Positions 9,231 through 17,034 of a stretch of DNA of 64,000 bases are shown here, in pieces. The stretch's first letter is position 1. Each line of letters begins with the position of its first letter. The notes below the pieces were generated by a model. The model did no database searches. It was not told the DNA's origin and worked only from the letters and a program-made list of their open reading frames with translations. The DNA comes from Bryobacterales bacterium (GTDB taxonomy: Bacteria > Acidobacteriota > Terriglobia > Bryobacterales > Bryobacteraceae): positions 96,322 through 160,321 of the forward strand of contig JAIXKK010000101.1 of assembly GCA_026954325.1 (NCBI GenBank), in the 5' to 3' direction. Both the position numbers and the translations under genes were made by a program.

Positions 9231-10115
9231 TCAGGAATTCATCACCCGGTGGATCCGCTCAATGGCTTCGTCAATCTCGGCGGGGCTCTTGAACCCCACC
9301 GTCACCGCGTCCACGCATCCCAGGTTCAACACGAATTTCATCGAGGCGTCGCGGTCTTCCGGGTTTGTGAACCGCCCCTCGCCAACCAGTTTCATCCCGA
9401 TGATGCCCGATCCCTGCCCGTGCAATTGCCGCGCGTGCGAAACTACCTCCGCGACATTGCCCGGCGCCGGCTCGTCGCGAGTGCTGTTCGTGTCCATCCG
9501 CGTCCCATTATGGTTCACGCGCATCAGTGTGACGTCCAGCCACTGGTTGCCGGGCAGCGTCCGCAAAGCTGGAAGCCCGTGCACGGATGCCCCGTGCGCA
9601 AGAATGACCTTCTTCTCCTTCGCCTCGGAGAACCCGTCCTCGAGGCTCCGGTAGTCTTCCTTCCACGTCGGCGGCCGCAAACAGTGCAGCAGCAGAATGT
9701 CGATATACTCAGTGTTCAACTGCCTGCGGAACAGGTCGATCTTCGGAGCCGGATCGCCGGACGCCGGCGTGCTGTACTTCGTCATCAGCTTATAGCTGTC
9801 GCGCGGAATTCCCTTCAACGCCGTAGCCAGCATCTCCGGCATCCCGCGGTAACTCTCCGCCGTTTCGAAGAACCGGATGCCGCGGTCATAGGCGTGCCGC
9901 ACCAGCTTCGTGAACGCCTCCTGTCCCAACTCCCGCTGTACCCGCCCGCCGTTGGAGCCGGTTCCAAAGGCCAGCCGCGTCACCTTGACATTCGATTTTC
10001 CCAACGTCACCCAGTCCGTCGCGGCCCGCGTTTTCGCGGCAAACACGCCGGCGCCCGGCAATACCGTTGCGGCCACGCCGGTCTTCAGAAAACTGCGTCG
10101 AGTGAATTGAGCCAT
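9231..10115 (-). CDS. Tat-signal aldo/keto reductase
   Basis: The 294-residue protein begins MAQFTRRSFLKTGVAATVLPG, a clear twin-arginine signal (RRSFLK followed by a hydrophobic stretch). The aldo/keto reductase barrel then starts with VTLGKSNVKVTRLAFGTG. RGIRFFETAESYRG supplies the catalytic Tyr (and Asp replaced by Glu in FETAE, against the usual FDTA). YKLMTKYS holds the catalytic Lys, and DILLLHCLRPP holds the active-site His. The late segment (VDAVTVGFKSPAEIDEAI) matches the family C-terminus. It belongs to a group of exported oxidoreductases common in Acidobacteria. It is the first gene of the block running down to 6326, with 32 bp to the FMN oxidase. A short good Shine-Dalgarno (AAGGAGA) lies just before the ATG. 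The substrate is unknown. Confidence 0.85.
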   Translation of the reverse strand: MAQFTRRSFLKTGVAATVLPGAGVFAAKTRAATDWVTLGKSNVKVTRLAFGTGSNGGRVQRELGQEAFTKLVRHAYDRGIRFFETAESYRGMPEMLATALKGIPRDSYKLMTKYSTPASGDPAPKIDLFRRQLNTEYIDILLLHCLRPPTWKEDYRSLEDGFSEAKEKKVILAHGASVHGLPALRTLPGNQWLDVTLMRVNHNGTRMDTNSTRDEPAPGNVAEVVSHARQLHGQGSGIIGMKLVGEGRFTNPEDRDASMKFVLNLGCVDAVTVGFKSPAEIDEAIERIHRVMNS

Positions 10116-10169
10116 GGAGTTCTCCTTGCTGAAACTGTATCACGGTCCACATCACCTCCGGATGAGGCG

Positions 10170-11999
10170 CTACCAGATGTAGTCCTTCGCCGTCTCCCGC
10201 CGCTGATAGCCGTCCAGCACATGCACCACCCGGATCTTCTTCAGCTTCGCCGGCGATAGCTGCCCCAGCGGAACATACAGAATCTTCCGCCCCAGGTGGT
10301 TCGCAATCGAGCGGAACACGCTTCTCGGCGGCCGCGACGCCGCATACACCACGTGACGGTCCACTGAATAATCGAGCGCCGCCATTAACAGCCTCTCTGC
10401 CTTCGTCTCCGCGAATTGATAATCCGGATCATGCCACACGTCGAACATCCGCCGCGGCGGCAGCGTCATTAACAGACCTCCGTATTCGGCCCGCCCCACT
10501 CCCGGCCCCACCATGTGCTCAAAGGGATGCGTCGAATAGAACGCCATGTCGGATTCGTTCTGGTTCTCCCCCAGCCAGGTCGTCAAATACCGGTAACGGT
10601 CATGCGGATCCTCGTCGAAAATGATGCACACCGCACCCACGTCCCCGGCCAGGCGCTGCATCTGCCGCACAAAAATCTTGCCCTGATGCCAGTTGCGTAT
10701 CGTCTCGCGAATGTCGATCCCATCGTGCAGCGACGTCGAGAACGGCTCCACGCGCGTGCGCTCCTCCGAAAGCAGCCGCTTCGCTTTCTGCTTCAGAAAC
10801 CGGCCGTAATCCTCAATCACGATATCTTCCGGCGGATAGGAGCAGATCGCATTTCCATCCAGTTCCCTGGCCCATTCGCCCGGCTGCTTCTCGCGTTTCC
10901 TGGGCTTAAGATTCGACGGCCGCGTCAGATGCTTCGGGCGCGGCAGCCGCCGCCGGATCCGCACGCGCTTGGTCTCCAGGAACACTTCGTCCGCCGATAA
11001 CCTCACCGTCTGCGCATCCGTCTGGTCCCGCTGCGCCGCGTAGCGGTTCGCCGTCTGCCAGACCTCCCATGCGTAGTTGTCATCCACGATGGACCGCGCC
11101 GCCACGGTCAAATCGTACAGCCCACACACAAGCTCGCCCGAAATGCTCGCCAGGTTCCGTGTGTACCGCGCCAGCATTCGCCGCTGCCAGTGCGAGAGCT
11201 TATCGCCTGTCATCGCCTCATAGGCTTGCTCGGCTTCCTTTAGCAGCTCATATTGCAGCCGCGGCCGGTCGAGAAACCTGCCCTGCGCGTATTCCCGCCA
11301 TCGCAGGTACCGCTCCTGCAGCCATGGTGTCTCCATGGTGATCTCGGCCAGGCAATCCGGATGCGGATTCAGCAGCTTCACTCCCAGTGGAGCCTCCGGA
11401 GGCGGAGGCGCGGGCTGCGGCGCCTCCATCGCATCCAGCACCGGATCCAGCAGATTCAGCGACAGCACCACCAGCGTCGCCGCCTCCGGATCCGCGCCCT
11501 GCAGTTTCCATGCCATCGCCGCGGCGTGCTGCTCCATGCTCTCCGAACGCGGCTGCGGAAACAGCCGGTAGCTCTCCATGTACTTCTCCAACCCGATGTG
11601 TTCGATTGCATAGGGATCGGGATAACGCCCCGCCACATGCGGCCGCTCATTCGAATCCGGCTCCAGCAGCAGGAGCCGCGCGCCCACCTCCATTGCGGTC
11701 CGTGCCGCTTCCACAAATGGATCGGCGGGCTCCACCGGAAAGTATCCCGCTTCCGCGTAATCCTCTTCCCCGCGCGGCGCGCACAACAACACCGACAATT
11801 CCGGCAGCCGCCGCAGCGCTTGCCGCAGCGAAGATTCGAAACACCCCGGCAATTCGATCGCCACCACGCGAGGCTGCGCCGTCAGAATCGCCTCCCGCAC
11901 CCGCAGCGTAAACTCCAACCGTCCCGGAACCACCGGGAAATAGGTGAAATTGCCCCGTGTCAGGTTGTTCGGATCGAAAAACTCAAGGCCGGGGGGCAT
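10170..11999 (-). CDS. 609-residue protein of unknown function paired with an AAA ATPase
   Basis: I do not recognise a named family with certainty. Residues about 18-115 alternate strand and helix (FTYFPVVPGRLEFTLRVREA, PRVVAIELPG, ELSVLLCAP, GARLLLLEPDS). Residues 155-190 contain MEQHAAAMAWKLQ followed by ATLVVLSLNLLDPVLDAM. This order resembles the TraB/EreA/ChaN-like fold and DUF5682, without an obvious catalytic His. A Pro-rich linker lies near 192-204. Residues 225-345 are helical. Residues 345-375 form a very basic segment (RVRIRRRLPRPKHL). The C-terminal 170 residues form a second alpha/beta domain (GAVCIIFDEDPHDRY, THPFEHMVGPG, HVVYAASRPP, KILYVPLGQL). No signal peptide or membrane segment is visible. 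The start overlaps the ATPase gene by 17 bp, so the two are surely co-expressed. The fold idea is inference. Confidence 0.6.
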   Translation of the reverse strand: MPPGLEFFDPNNLTRGNFTYFPVVPGRLEFTLRVREAILTAQPRVVAIELPGCFESSLRQALRRLPELSVLLCAPRGEEDYAEAGYFPVEPADPFVEAARTAMEVGARLLLLEPDSNERPHVAGRYPDPYAIEHIGLEKYMESYRLFPQPRSESMEQHAAAMAWKLQGADPEAATLVVLSLNLLDPVLDAMEAPQPAPPPPEAPLGVKLLNPHPDCLAEITMETPWLQERYLRWREYAQGRFLDRPRLQYELLKEAEQAYEAMTGDKLSHWQRRMLARYTRNLASISGELVCGLYDLTVAARSIVDDNYAWEVWQTANRYAAQRDQTDAQTVRLSADEVFLETKRVRIRRRLPRPKHLTRPSNLKPRKREKQPGEWARELDGNAICSYPPEDIVIEDYGRFLKQKAKRLLSEERTRVEPFSTSLHDGIDIRETIRNWHQGKIFVRQMQRLAGDVGAVCIIFDEDPHDRYRYLTTWLGENQNESDMAFYSTHPFEHMVGPGVGRAEYGGLLMTLPPRRMFDVWHDPDYQFAETKAERLLMAALDYSVDRHVVYAASRPPRSVFRSIANHLGRKILYVPLGQLSPAKLKKIRVVHVLDGYQRRETAKDYIW

Positions 12000-12810
12000 A
12001 CCGCAGCGCCTCTTCCCCCAGTGTCTCGAGCAGCGATGTATGCAGCGCCTGCCGGTAGCTGATCTCGTCCTTGGCCAGCATTTGCAGCTTCATCGCGAAC
12101 CTCGCCATGTTGATCCCGTCCCGCACCGTGTACCGCTCATCGGCCGCATGCGCGTTCTGCAGAAAGTCCGTCACGTATTCGAGGATGCGTTCCTCCCCGA
12201 ACGGCAGGTTCTCCCGCAGGATCGCCATCTCTTCGTTCCGCTCCGGAAAGTCAATGAGAATCTGCGGCTGCAACCGCGAATGAATATACTCCGGCAGATC
12301 AAATGTTGACGCATCGTCGTTCATCGTCGCCACCATGCGGAAATCCGGATGCGCCTTGATTTTCACTCCCGCCACGATCGACTCCACATACCGCCGGTTG
12401 TCGAGCAGCGGCGTAAGGCTCGCCCACGATTTTTCCGGCATGCGATTCCCCTCGTCCAGAATCGCAATCCCTCCGCGCAGCATCGCCGACACCAGCGGCG
12501 AAGCCACGTACCGCAGTTTCCCCGCCTCTTCAATCACCGGAGTAATAATCAGATCCTCCGGCCGCGTGTCCACCGTCGCTTGCAGGATATACACATCCCG
12601 GCCCAGCCGCTGAGCCGCCGCATAAGCTAGCGTCGTCTTCCCCACGCCCGGCTTGCCCACCAGCCTCGGATTCATCGGCAGATCCCGCTCGTCCACCACC
12701 AGCCAGGCGGCCAGCAGTTGGCGCATCACCTCTTCCTGTCCCACCCATTGCACCGGCAGTTCATCCGGATGCGCCAGGTGCAGACGCACACCTTCCACGT
12801 CCACCATCAT
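11983..12810 (-). CDS. MoxR/AAA_5-type AAA+ ATPase
   Basis: This 275-residue cytosolic AAA+ ATPase is of the dynein-related/MoxR kind. Walker A is GKPGVGKTT at residues 52-60 and Walker B is GGIAILDEGNR with D119-E120. The DEGNR sequence is the MoxR-type variant of DExNR. Sensor 1 is ATMND near 161-165, and an arginine-finger candidate lies in YIHSRLQP. A pre-sensor region (PEDLIITPVIEEAG) matches helix-2-insert ATPases. Such proteins act as chaperone-like motors on a partner, often a vWA protein. Here the neighbour is instead the 609-residue protein, whose gene overlaps by 17 bp. It is shorter than typical MoxR proteins and lacks a clear lid extension. Divergent to ctaA, with 52 bp between the starts. 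Confidence 0.85.
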   Translation of the reverse strand: MMVDVEGVRLHLAHPDELPVQWVGQEEVMRQLLAAWLVVDERDLPMNPRLVGKPGVGKTTLAYAAAQRLGRDVYILQATVDTRPEDLIITPVIEEAGKLRYVASPLVSAMLRGGIAILDEGNRMPEKSWASLTPLLDNRRYVESIVAGVKIKAHPDFRMVATMNDDASTFDLPEYIHSRLQPQILIDFPERNEEMAILRENLPFGEERILEYVTDFLQNAHAADERYTVRDGINMARFAMKLQMLAKDEISYRQALHTSLLETLGEEALRYAPRP

Positions 12811-12862
12811 GTCCGCTATGGTAACGCGGGTGCTTCCCCCCTGCTAGCATGAAAGTTACACC

Positions 12863-13816
12863 GTGATCGCTACCCCCTCCACTCCCGCTCCTCCGCTCTC
12901 CAAATCCTTCTCCCTCTTCGCCTGGTCCACCCTCGCCTACAACATCCTCGTCATCCTCTGGGGCTCCCTCGTTCGCGCCACCGGGTCCGGCGCCGGATGC
13001 GGCCAGCATTGGCCTCTCTGCAATGGTGAGGTCCTCCCTGTCTTCCCCCAGGCCCACATGGCCATCGAGTTCACCCACCGCGCCACCAGCGGCATCGCCC
13101 TGTTCAGTGTCATCGCCCTCTATTTCTGGGCGCGGCGCTGCTTCCCCCGGCGTACCTCCGCCCGCCGCGCGGCCTTCTTTTCGCTGATTTTCATGCTCAA
13201 TGAGACGCTCGTCGGAGCCCTGCTCGTCCTCCTCGGACTCGTCGCCGGCAACCGGTCCCCCTGGCGCGCCGCCGTGCTTGCCCTGCATCTCATTAATACG
13301 CTCCTTCTGCTCGGCGCCCTGACCCTCACCGCCTGGTGGTCCACCCGTGAAGAACCACGCCAGTGGAACCAGGGGCCTCTGAAACGGCTCATCCTCGCCG
13401 GCATCGTGCTGGTCATCGCCCTGAGCGCCGCCGGCGGCGTGGCGGCACTCGGCGATACCCTCTTCCCTGCCCCTTCCGTTTCCGCCGGCGTCCAACATGA
13501 GTTTTCCCGCAGCGCTCCCATCCTGGTGCAACTTCGCGTGGTTCATCCCGTGCTCGCCGTCCTCGCCGGAGCCTATCTCCTCTGGCTCGTCTCCCATTCT
13601 CTCGCCCGGGTAAAAAGCGCCGCCGCCGAACGCTGGGGCTACGCCGCCGCCCTCTTCGTTCTCATCCAATTCGTGCTGGGAGCAATGAACATCCTGCTGC
13701 TCACCCCCCTGTGGACTCAACTCACCCACCTTCTCATCACCGACCTGCTCTGGGTGAGCCTCGTCATCTTCTCCGTCTCCATCCTCACCGCCGTTCCGCG
13801 CCAGGCGGCTGCCTAG
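12863..13816 (+). CDS. ctaA: heme A synthase (COX15/CtaA family)
   Basis: The 317-residue membrane protein has about eight hydrophobic segments and the family signature LVRATGSGAGCGQHWPLCNG near residues 37-56. The two cysteines there form the loop disulfide. Heme-ligand histidines are in EFTHRATSG, LALHLINT, LRVVHPVLA and LTHLLI, which gives the two pairs expected. It converts heme O to heme A for cytochrome c oxidase. The only reasonable start is GTG at 12863. An ATG at 12849 would stop after five codons. No Shine-Dalgarno is obvious. It is divergent from the AAA ATPase gene. No ctaB or cytochrome oxidase genes are in the window, so it is a stand-alone copy here. Confidence 0.93.
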   Translation: MIATPSTPAPPLSKSFSLFAWSTLAYNILVILWGSLVRATGSGAGCGQHWPLCNGEVLPVFPQAHMAIEFTHRATSGIALFSVIALYFWARRCFPRRTSARRAAFFSLIFMLNETLVGALLVLLGLVAGNRSPWRAAVLALHLINTLLLLGALTLTAWWSTREEPRQWNQGPLKRLILAGIVLVIALSAAGGVAALGDTLFPAPSVSAGVQHEFSRSAPILVQLRVVHPVLAVLAGAYLLWLVSHSLARVKSAAAERWGYAAALFVLIQFVLGAMNILLLTPLWTQLTHLLITDLLWVSLVIFSVSILTAVPRQAAA

Positions 13817-13856
13817 CATTCCCGCCAACAGCGTATCCTGGAATGGCAGGTGTGAA

Positions 13857-15044
13857 ATGACCACGAACCGCCGGCAGTTCACCACTACCGCGCTCGTTTC
13901 CGCACTCTCCCAGCGGATCCTCGGCGCTAATGACACCATCTCCATCGGTTGCATCGGAACGGGAGGCCGCGCCCAGGTGCTGATGCGCAACTTTGAGCGT
14001 ATCCGCAACACGCGCATCGCCGCCGTGTGCGACGTCTGGAAGGACAACCTCGCCAAGGCCCAACAGATCGCCGGGCCCGGCGCCTTCGCCACCCCGGACT
14101 ACCGCGAGGTTCTCTCGCGCCAGGACGTCGATGCCGTGCTCATCGGAGCCCCGGACCACCAGCACGTCCCCCTCACCATCGCCGCCGTGAACGCCGGCAA
14201 GGACGTTTATGTCGAGAAGCCTCTCACGCACGATCTTTCCCAGGGCGCGCCTGTCATCGAAGCCGTTCACCGCGCGCGGCGCATCGTGCAGGTCGGCACC
14301 CAGCAGCGCAGCATGCCCCACATGATCAAAGGCAAGGAACTCGTGCTCGCCGGCAAAATCGGCAAAGTCCACAAAGCCCACATCACCTGGAACCGTAATT
14401 CGCCGCGCGGGGCCCAGACTTACCAGATCGATCCCGCCTCCGTCGATTGGAAAACGTGGCTTGGCGGCGCCCGGCAACAGCCCTTCGACCCCTACCGCTT
14501 CCGCCAATGGCGCTGGTTCTGGGATTTCGGAGGCGGCCTGTTCACCGACCTCATGGTCCACCAGATCGACATCGTCCACTGGATCCTCGGCCTCGATCAT
14601 CCGCGCACGGCCACCAGCATCGGCGATTGGTTCTCCACCAGGGGAGTTTGGGAAACGCCGGACACCGTCCAGACCCTGCTCCGTTACCCCGAGTCCGAGG
14701 TCCAGGTCTATTTCGAAGGCACCTTCAGCAACGCCCGCAACGCCGCCATGATCGAACTCATGGGCGACGACGGCACGCTCTATCTCGATCGCGGCCGCTA
14801 CGAACTCTATCCGGAACTCCGCGCCAAAAAGTTTCCCTACGAGGAGTGGATCCTCGGCGATGGCCCCCGCGGAGCCGACTTCTACGAGAATCCCAACGGC
14901 GAATTGCTCCACCTCACCAACTGGGTGGAATCCATCCGCTCCCGCAAGCAGCCCGCCGCGCCGGTTGAAGCCGGCGTCAGTTCCGCTGCCGCCGCGCACC
15001 TTGCCAACAAAGCCCTGCGCTCCGGGCGCGTCGCCGCCGCCTGA
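13857..15044 (+). CDS. Gfo/Idh/MocA family oxidoreductase, Tat-like signal
   Basis: The 395-residue product has an N-terminal NRRQFTTTALVSALSQ segment, reminiscent of a Tat signal, then a Rossmann fold beginning TISIGCIGTGGRAQVLM (GxGxxG). VLIGAPDHQHVPLTIAA and GKDVYVEKPLTHD give the conserved EKP motif of the family, and the C-terminal beta-sheet domain includes WFWDFGGGLFTDLMVHQIDIVHW with the usual GG...D...H arrangement. The family oxidises or reduces sugars, inositols and related compounds with NAD(P). In Acidobacteria and Planctomycetes, Tat-exported members are numerous and of unknown substrate. The gene follows ctaA by 40 bp and precedes ackA by 8 bp, so it may share a transcript with acetate kinase. 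Confidence 0.88.
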   Translation: MTTNRRQFTTTALVSALSQRILGANDTISIGCIGTGGRAQVLMRNFERIRNTRIAAVCDVWKDNLAKAQQIAGPGAFATPDYREVLSRQDVDAVLIGAPDHQHVPLTIAAVNAGKDVYVEKPLTHDLSQGAPVIEAVHRARRIVQVGTQQRSMPHMIKGKELVLAGKIGKVHKAHITWNRNSPRGAQTYQIDPASVDWKTWLGGARQQPFDPYRFRQWRWFWDFGGGLFTDLMVHQIDIVHWILGLDHPRTATSIGDWFSTRGVWETPDTVQTLLRYPESEVQVYFEGTFSNARNAAMIELMGDDGTLYLDRGRYELYPELRAKKFPYEEWILGDGPRGADFYENPNGELLHLTNWVESIRSRKQPAAPVEAGVSSAAAAHLANKALRSGRVAAA

Positions 15045-15052
15045 CCCGTCTC

Positions 15053-16297
15053 ATGAAAATACTCGTCCTGAACTTCGGCAGTTCCACGGCCAAAAGCCAG
15101 CTCATTGATACCGATCCGGAACTGATTGCCCGGAACAATGACCGCCTGCTTGCCAAAGTGACGGTCGACCGCATGGGCACGCCTTATTCCGTCGTGAATG
15201 TCCAGGCGCCCGGCAAGACTCCCGGCAAGAAGCGCATCAAGATCTCCAAGCCCATCTACAAGGCCGAGGATGCCGTTCAAGCCATCACCGACGCCTATCT
15301 TTCCTACCTCCCGGATGAACTTCGCGGCCCGGAGGATATCGAAGGCATCGGCCATCGTGTGGTCCATGGCGGCGAGCGTTTCCAGACCTCCACCATCATG
15401 ACCGAAGAGGTGGTGGATGATATCGAAGAAACTGTCGACTTGGCGCCGCTTCACAATCCTCACAACCTCAAGGGCTACTACGCCGCCAAGGCGCTGCTGC
15501 CCCACGCCAGGCACGTAGCTGTCTTCGACACCTCATTCCACCAGAGCATGCCGCCGCATGCCTATCTCTACGGCCTGCCCTATCTCTACTACGAACGCTA
15601 CAGGATCCGCCGCTACGGCTTCCACGGCACTTCCCACCGCTACATCTCTTACCGCTATGCCCGGATCCACGGGCAGACCCGCGAAGCCTACAAGCTCATC
15701 ACCTGCCATCTCGGCAACGGCTGTTCCCTCTGCGCCGTCGATCAGGGCCGCTCCATCGACACCTCCATGGGGTTCACCCCTCTCGAGGGCCTCCTCATGG
15801 GCACTCGCTGCGGAGACGTCGATCCCATGGCCGTGTTCTATGTCCTCGCGCATGAGGAGGTGGACGCGCAGGGCCTCGAATCCCTCCTCAATCGCATGAG
15901 CGGCCTCTACGGCGTTTCCGGAATCTCCAGCGACATGCGCATCCTCCTCGAAGAGATGGCCAAAGGCAGCGGCCGCGCCAAACTCGCCATCGACATGTTC
16001 TGCTATCGCGCCCGCAAATACATCGGCTCGTATATGGCCGCGCTCAACGGCTGCGACGCCATCCTCTTCGGCGGCGGCATCGGCGAGAACTCCCCGCCCG
16101 TCCGTCAGATGATCTGCGATGGCCTCAAGGGCCTGGGCGTCGAAATCGATGCCGAACGTAACGCCAATGCCATCGGCATCGAGGCGCAAATCAGCACGGA
16201 GAACTCCCGCACGCCGGTGTGGGTCATCCCCACCAACGAGGAACTGCTCATCGCCCGCGATACGCTCCGCTGCATCCTCGGCCTGCCGCTGCCTTAG
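15053..16297 (+). CDS. ackA: acetate kinase family
   Basis: The 414-residue protein has ASKHA-fold acetate kinase motifs: MKILVLNFGSSTAKSQLID at the N-terminus (NxGSSS in most homologues), GHRVVHGGERF, VFDTSFHQSMPP with the catalytic Asp, RRYGFHGTSHRYIS, HLGNGCSLCAVDQGRS, and DTSMGFTPLEGLLMGTRCGDVDP. Near the C-terminus come LFGGGIGENSPPVR and IPTNEELLIARDT. It interconverts acetate plus ATP with acetyl phosphate. No pta gene is adjacent. It runs tail to tail into the GNAT gene, and the two stop codons overlap in the tetranucleotide TTAG (16294-16297). The S-T-A-K variation after NFGSS is unusual but the rest of the active site is intact. Confidence 0.93.
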   Translation: MKILVLNFGSSTAKSQLIDTDPELIARNNDRLLAKVTVDRMGTPYSVVNVQAPGKTPGKKRIKISKPIYKAEDAVQAITDAYLSYLPDELRGPEDIEGIGHRVVHGGERFQTSTIMTEEVVDDIEETVDLAPLHNPHNLKGYYAAKALLPHARHVAVFDTSFHQSMPPHAYLYGLPYLYYERYRIRRYGFHGTSHRYISYRYARIHGQTREAYKLITCHLGNGCSLCAVDQGRSIDTSMGFTPLEGLLMGTRCGDVDPMAVFYVLAHEEVDAQGLESLLNRMSGLYGVSGISSDMRILLEEMAKGSGRAKLAIDMFCYRARKYIGSYMAALNGCDAILFGGGIGENSPPVRQMICDGLKGLGVEIDAERNANAIGIEAQISTENSRTPVWVIPTNEELLIARDTLRCILGLPLP

Positions 16298-17034
16298 CGC
16301 CGCGCGGCGAAGCCTTCGTAATACTCGCAATGCGGGACAAAACCAAGCCTGCCGTACACCCGCATCGCCGCCGTGTTGCCCAGGTACACGTTCAGCGCGA
16401 TGGTGCGTATGCCGCGCAGCAATAGTTCTTCCACAACCGCTCCCGTCGTCACTCGAGCCAACCCGCGCCCGCGCCAGTCGCGGTGCGTGTACACGTTCCC
16501 CACCGCCGCGGCGCTTTCCTCCACTGAGGTGAGATGCGTTCCCGCCACCGCCGCCAATCGCCCCTCGCGCCGCACTCCGAAAAACGTGCCCTCCTCCAAC
16601 ATCGTGTCGAAGAAGAAATCCGGTGACTCCCCATCCGCTTCACCATCCGCATACAAAGCGCGCAACTCCTCGGCATGTTCCACGCTCAGCCGCTCGACGC
16701 CGCCCGGACCGCGCCCGTGGAATGACTCCAGCCGCATCCGCGCCACCCGTTTGCGCCGCTCGATCCGGTAGAACCGCTCCACCACCGCCGCCGCCTCGGG
16801 CCGGATCTGGAGATACGCCTTCTCCTCCAGCGGAGCGCCCGCCAATGCCTCCTCCACTTCCCCCATCGCAAACAGCACCGGCGTTCCAAACTCGCAATAA
16901 AACAAAATCAGCCCGTCCTGTTTTGGACTCAGGTGCCACCGGCAGTGCTCCCGCCGGTCCGGAGCCAGGTCCCCCAAAGCGTACACCGCCCACGGCCGGT
17001 CCCGGTTGAGAACCTCCCGCACCCGTTCGATCAT
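16294..17034 (-). CDS. GNAT family N-acetyltransferase
   Basis: The protein has 246 residues. The C-terminal half is a GNAT fold: FFGVRREGRLAAVAGTHLTSVEESAAAVGNVYTH, then the acetyl-CoA pyrophosphate-binding RDWRGRGLARVTTGAVVEEL (R/QxxGxG/A), and GNTAAMRVYGRLGFVPHCEYYEGF at the end. The N-terminal 100 residues match the extra domain seen in two-domain GNAT proteins (YALGDLAPDRREHCRWHLSPKQ). The acceptor is unknown. Its start overlaps the end of the upstream membrane-protein gene by four bases (17031-17034) and its stop overlaps that of ackA. Translational coupling to the glycosyltransferase gene is likely, but no functional link is evident. Confidence 0.85.
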   Translation of the reverse strand: MIERVREVLNRDRPWAVYALGDLAPDRREHCRWHLSPKQDGLILFYCEFGTPVLFAMGEVEEALAGAPLEEKAYLQIRPEAAAVVERFYRIERRKRVARMRLESFHGRGPGGVERLSVEHAEELRALYADGEADGESPDFFFDTMLEEGTFFGVRREGRLAAVAGTHLTSVEESAAAVGNVYTHRDWRGRGLARVTTGAVVEELLLRGIRTIALNVYLGNTAAMRVYGRLGFVPHCEYYEGFAARR

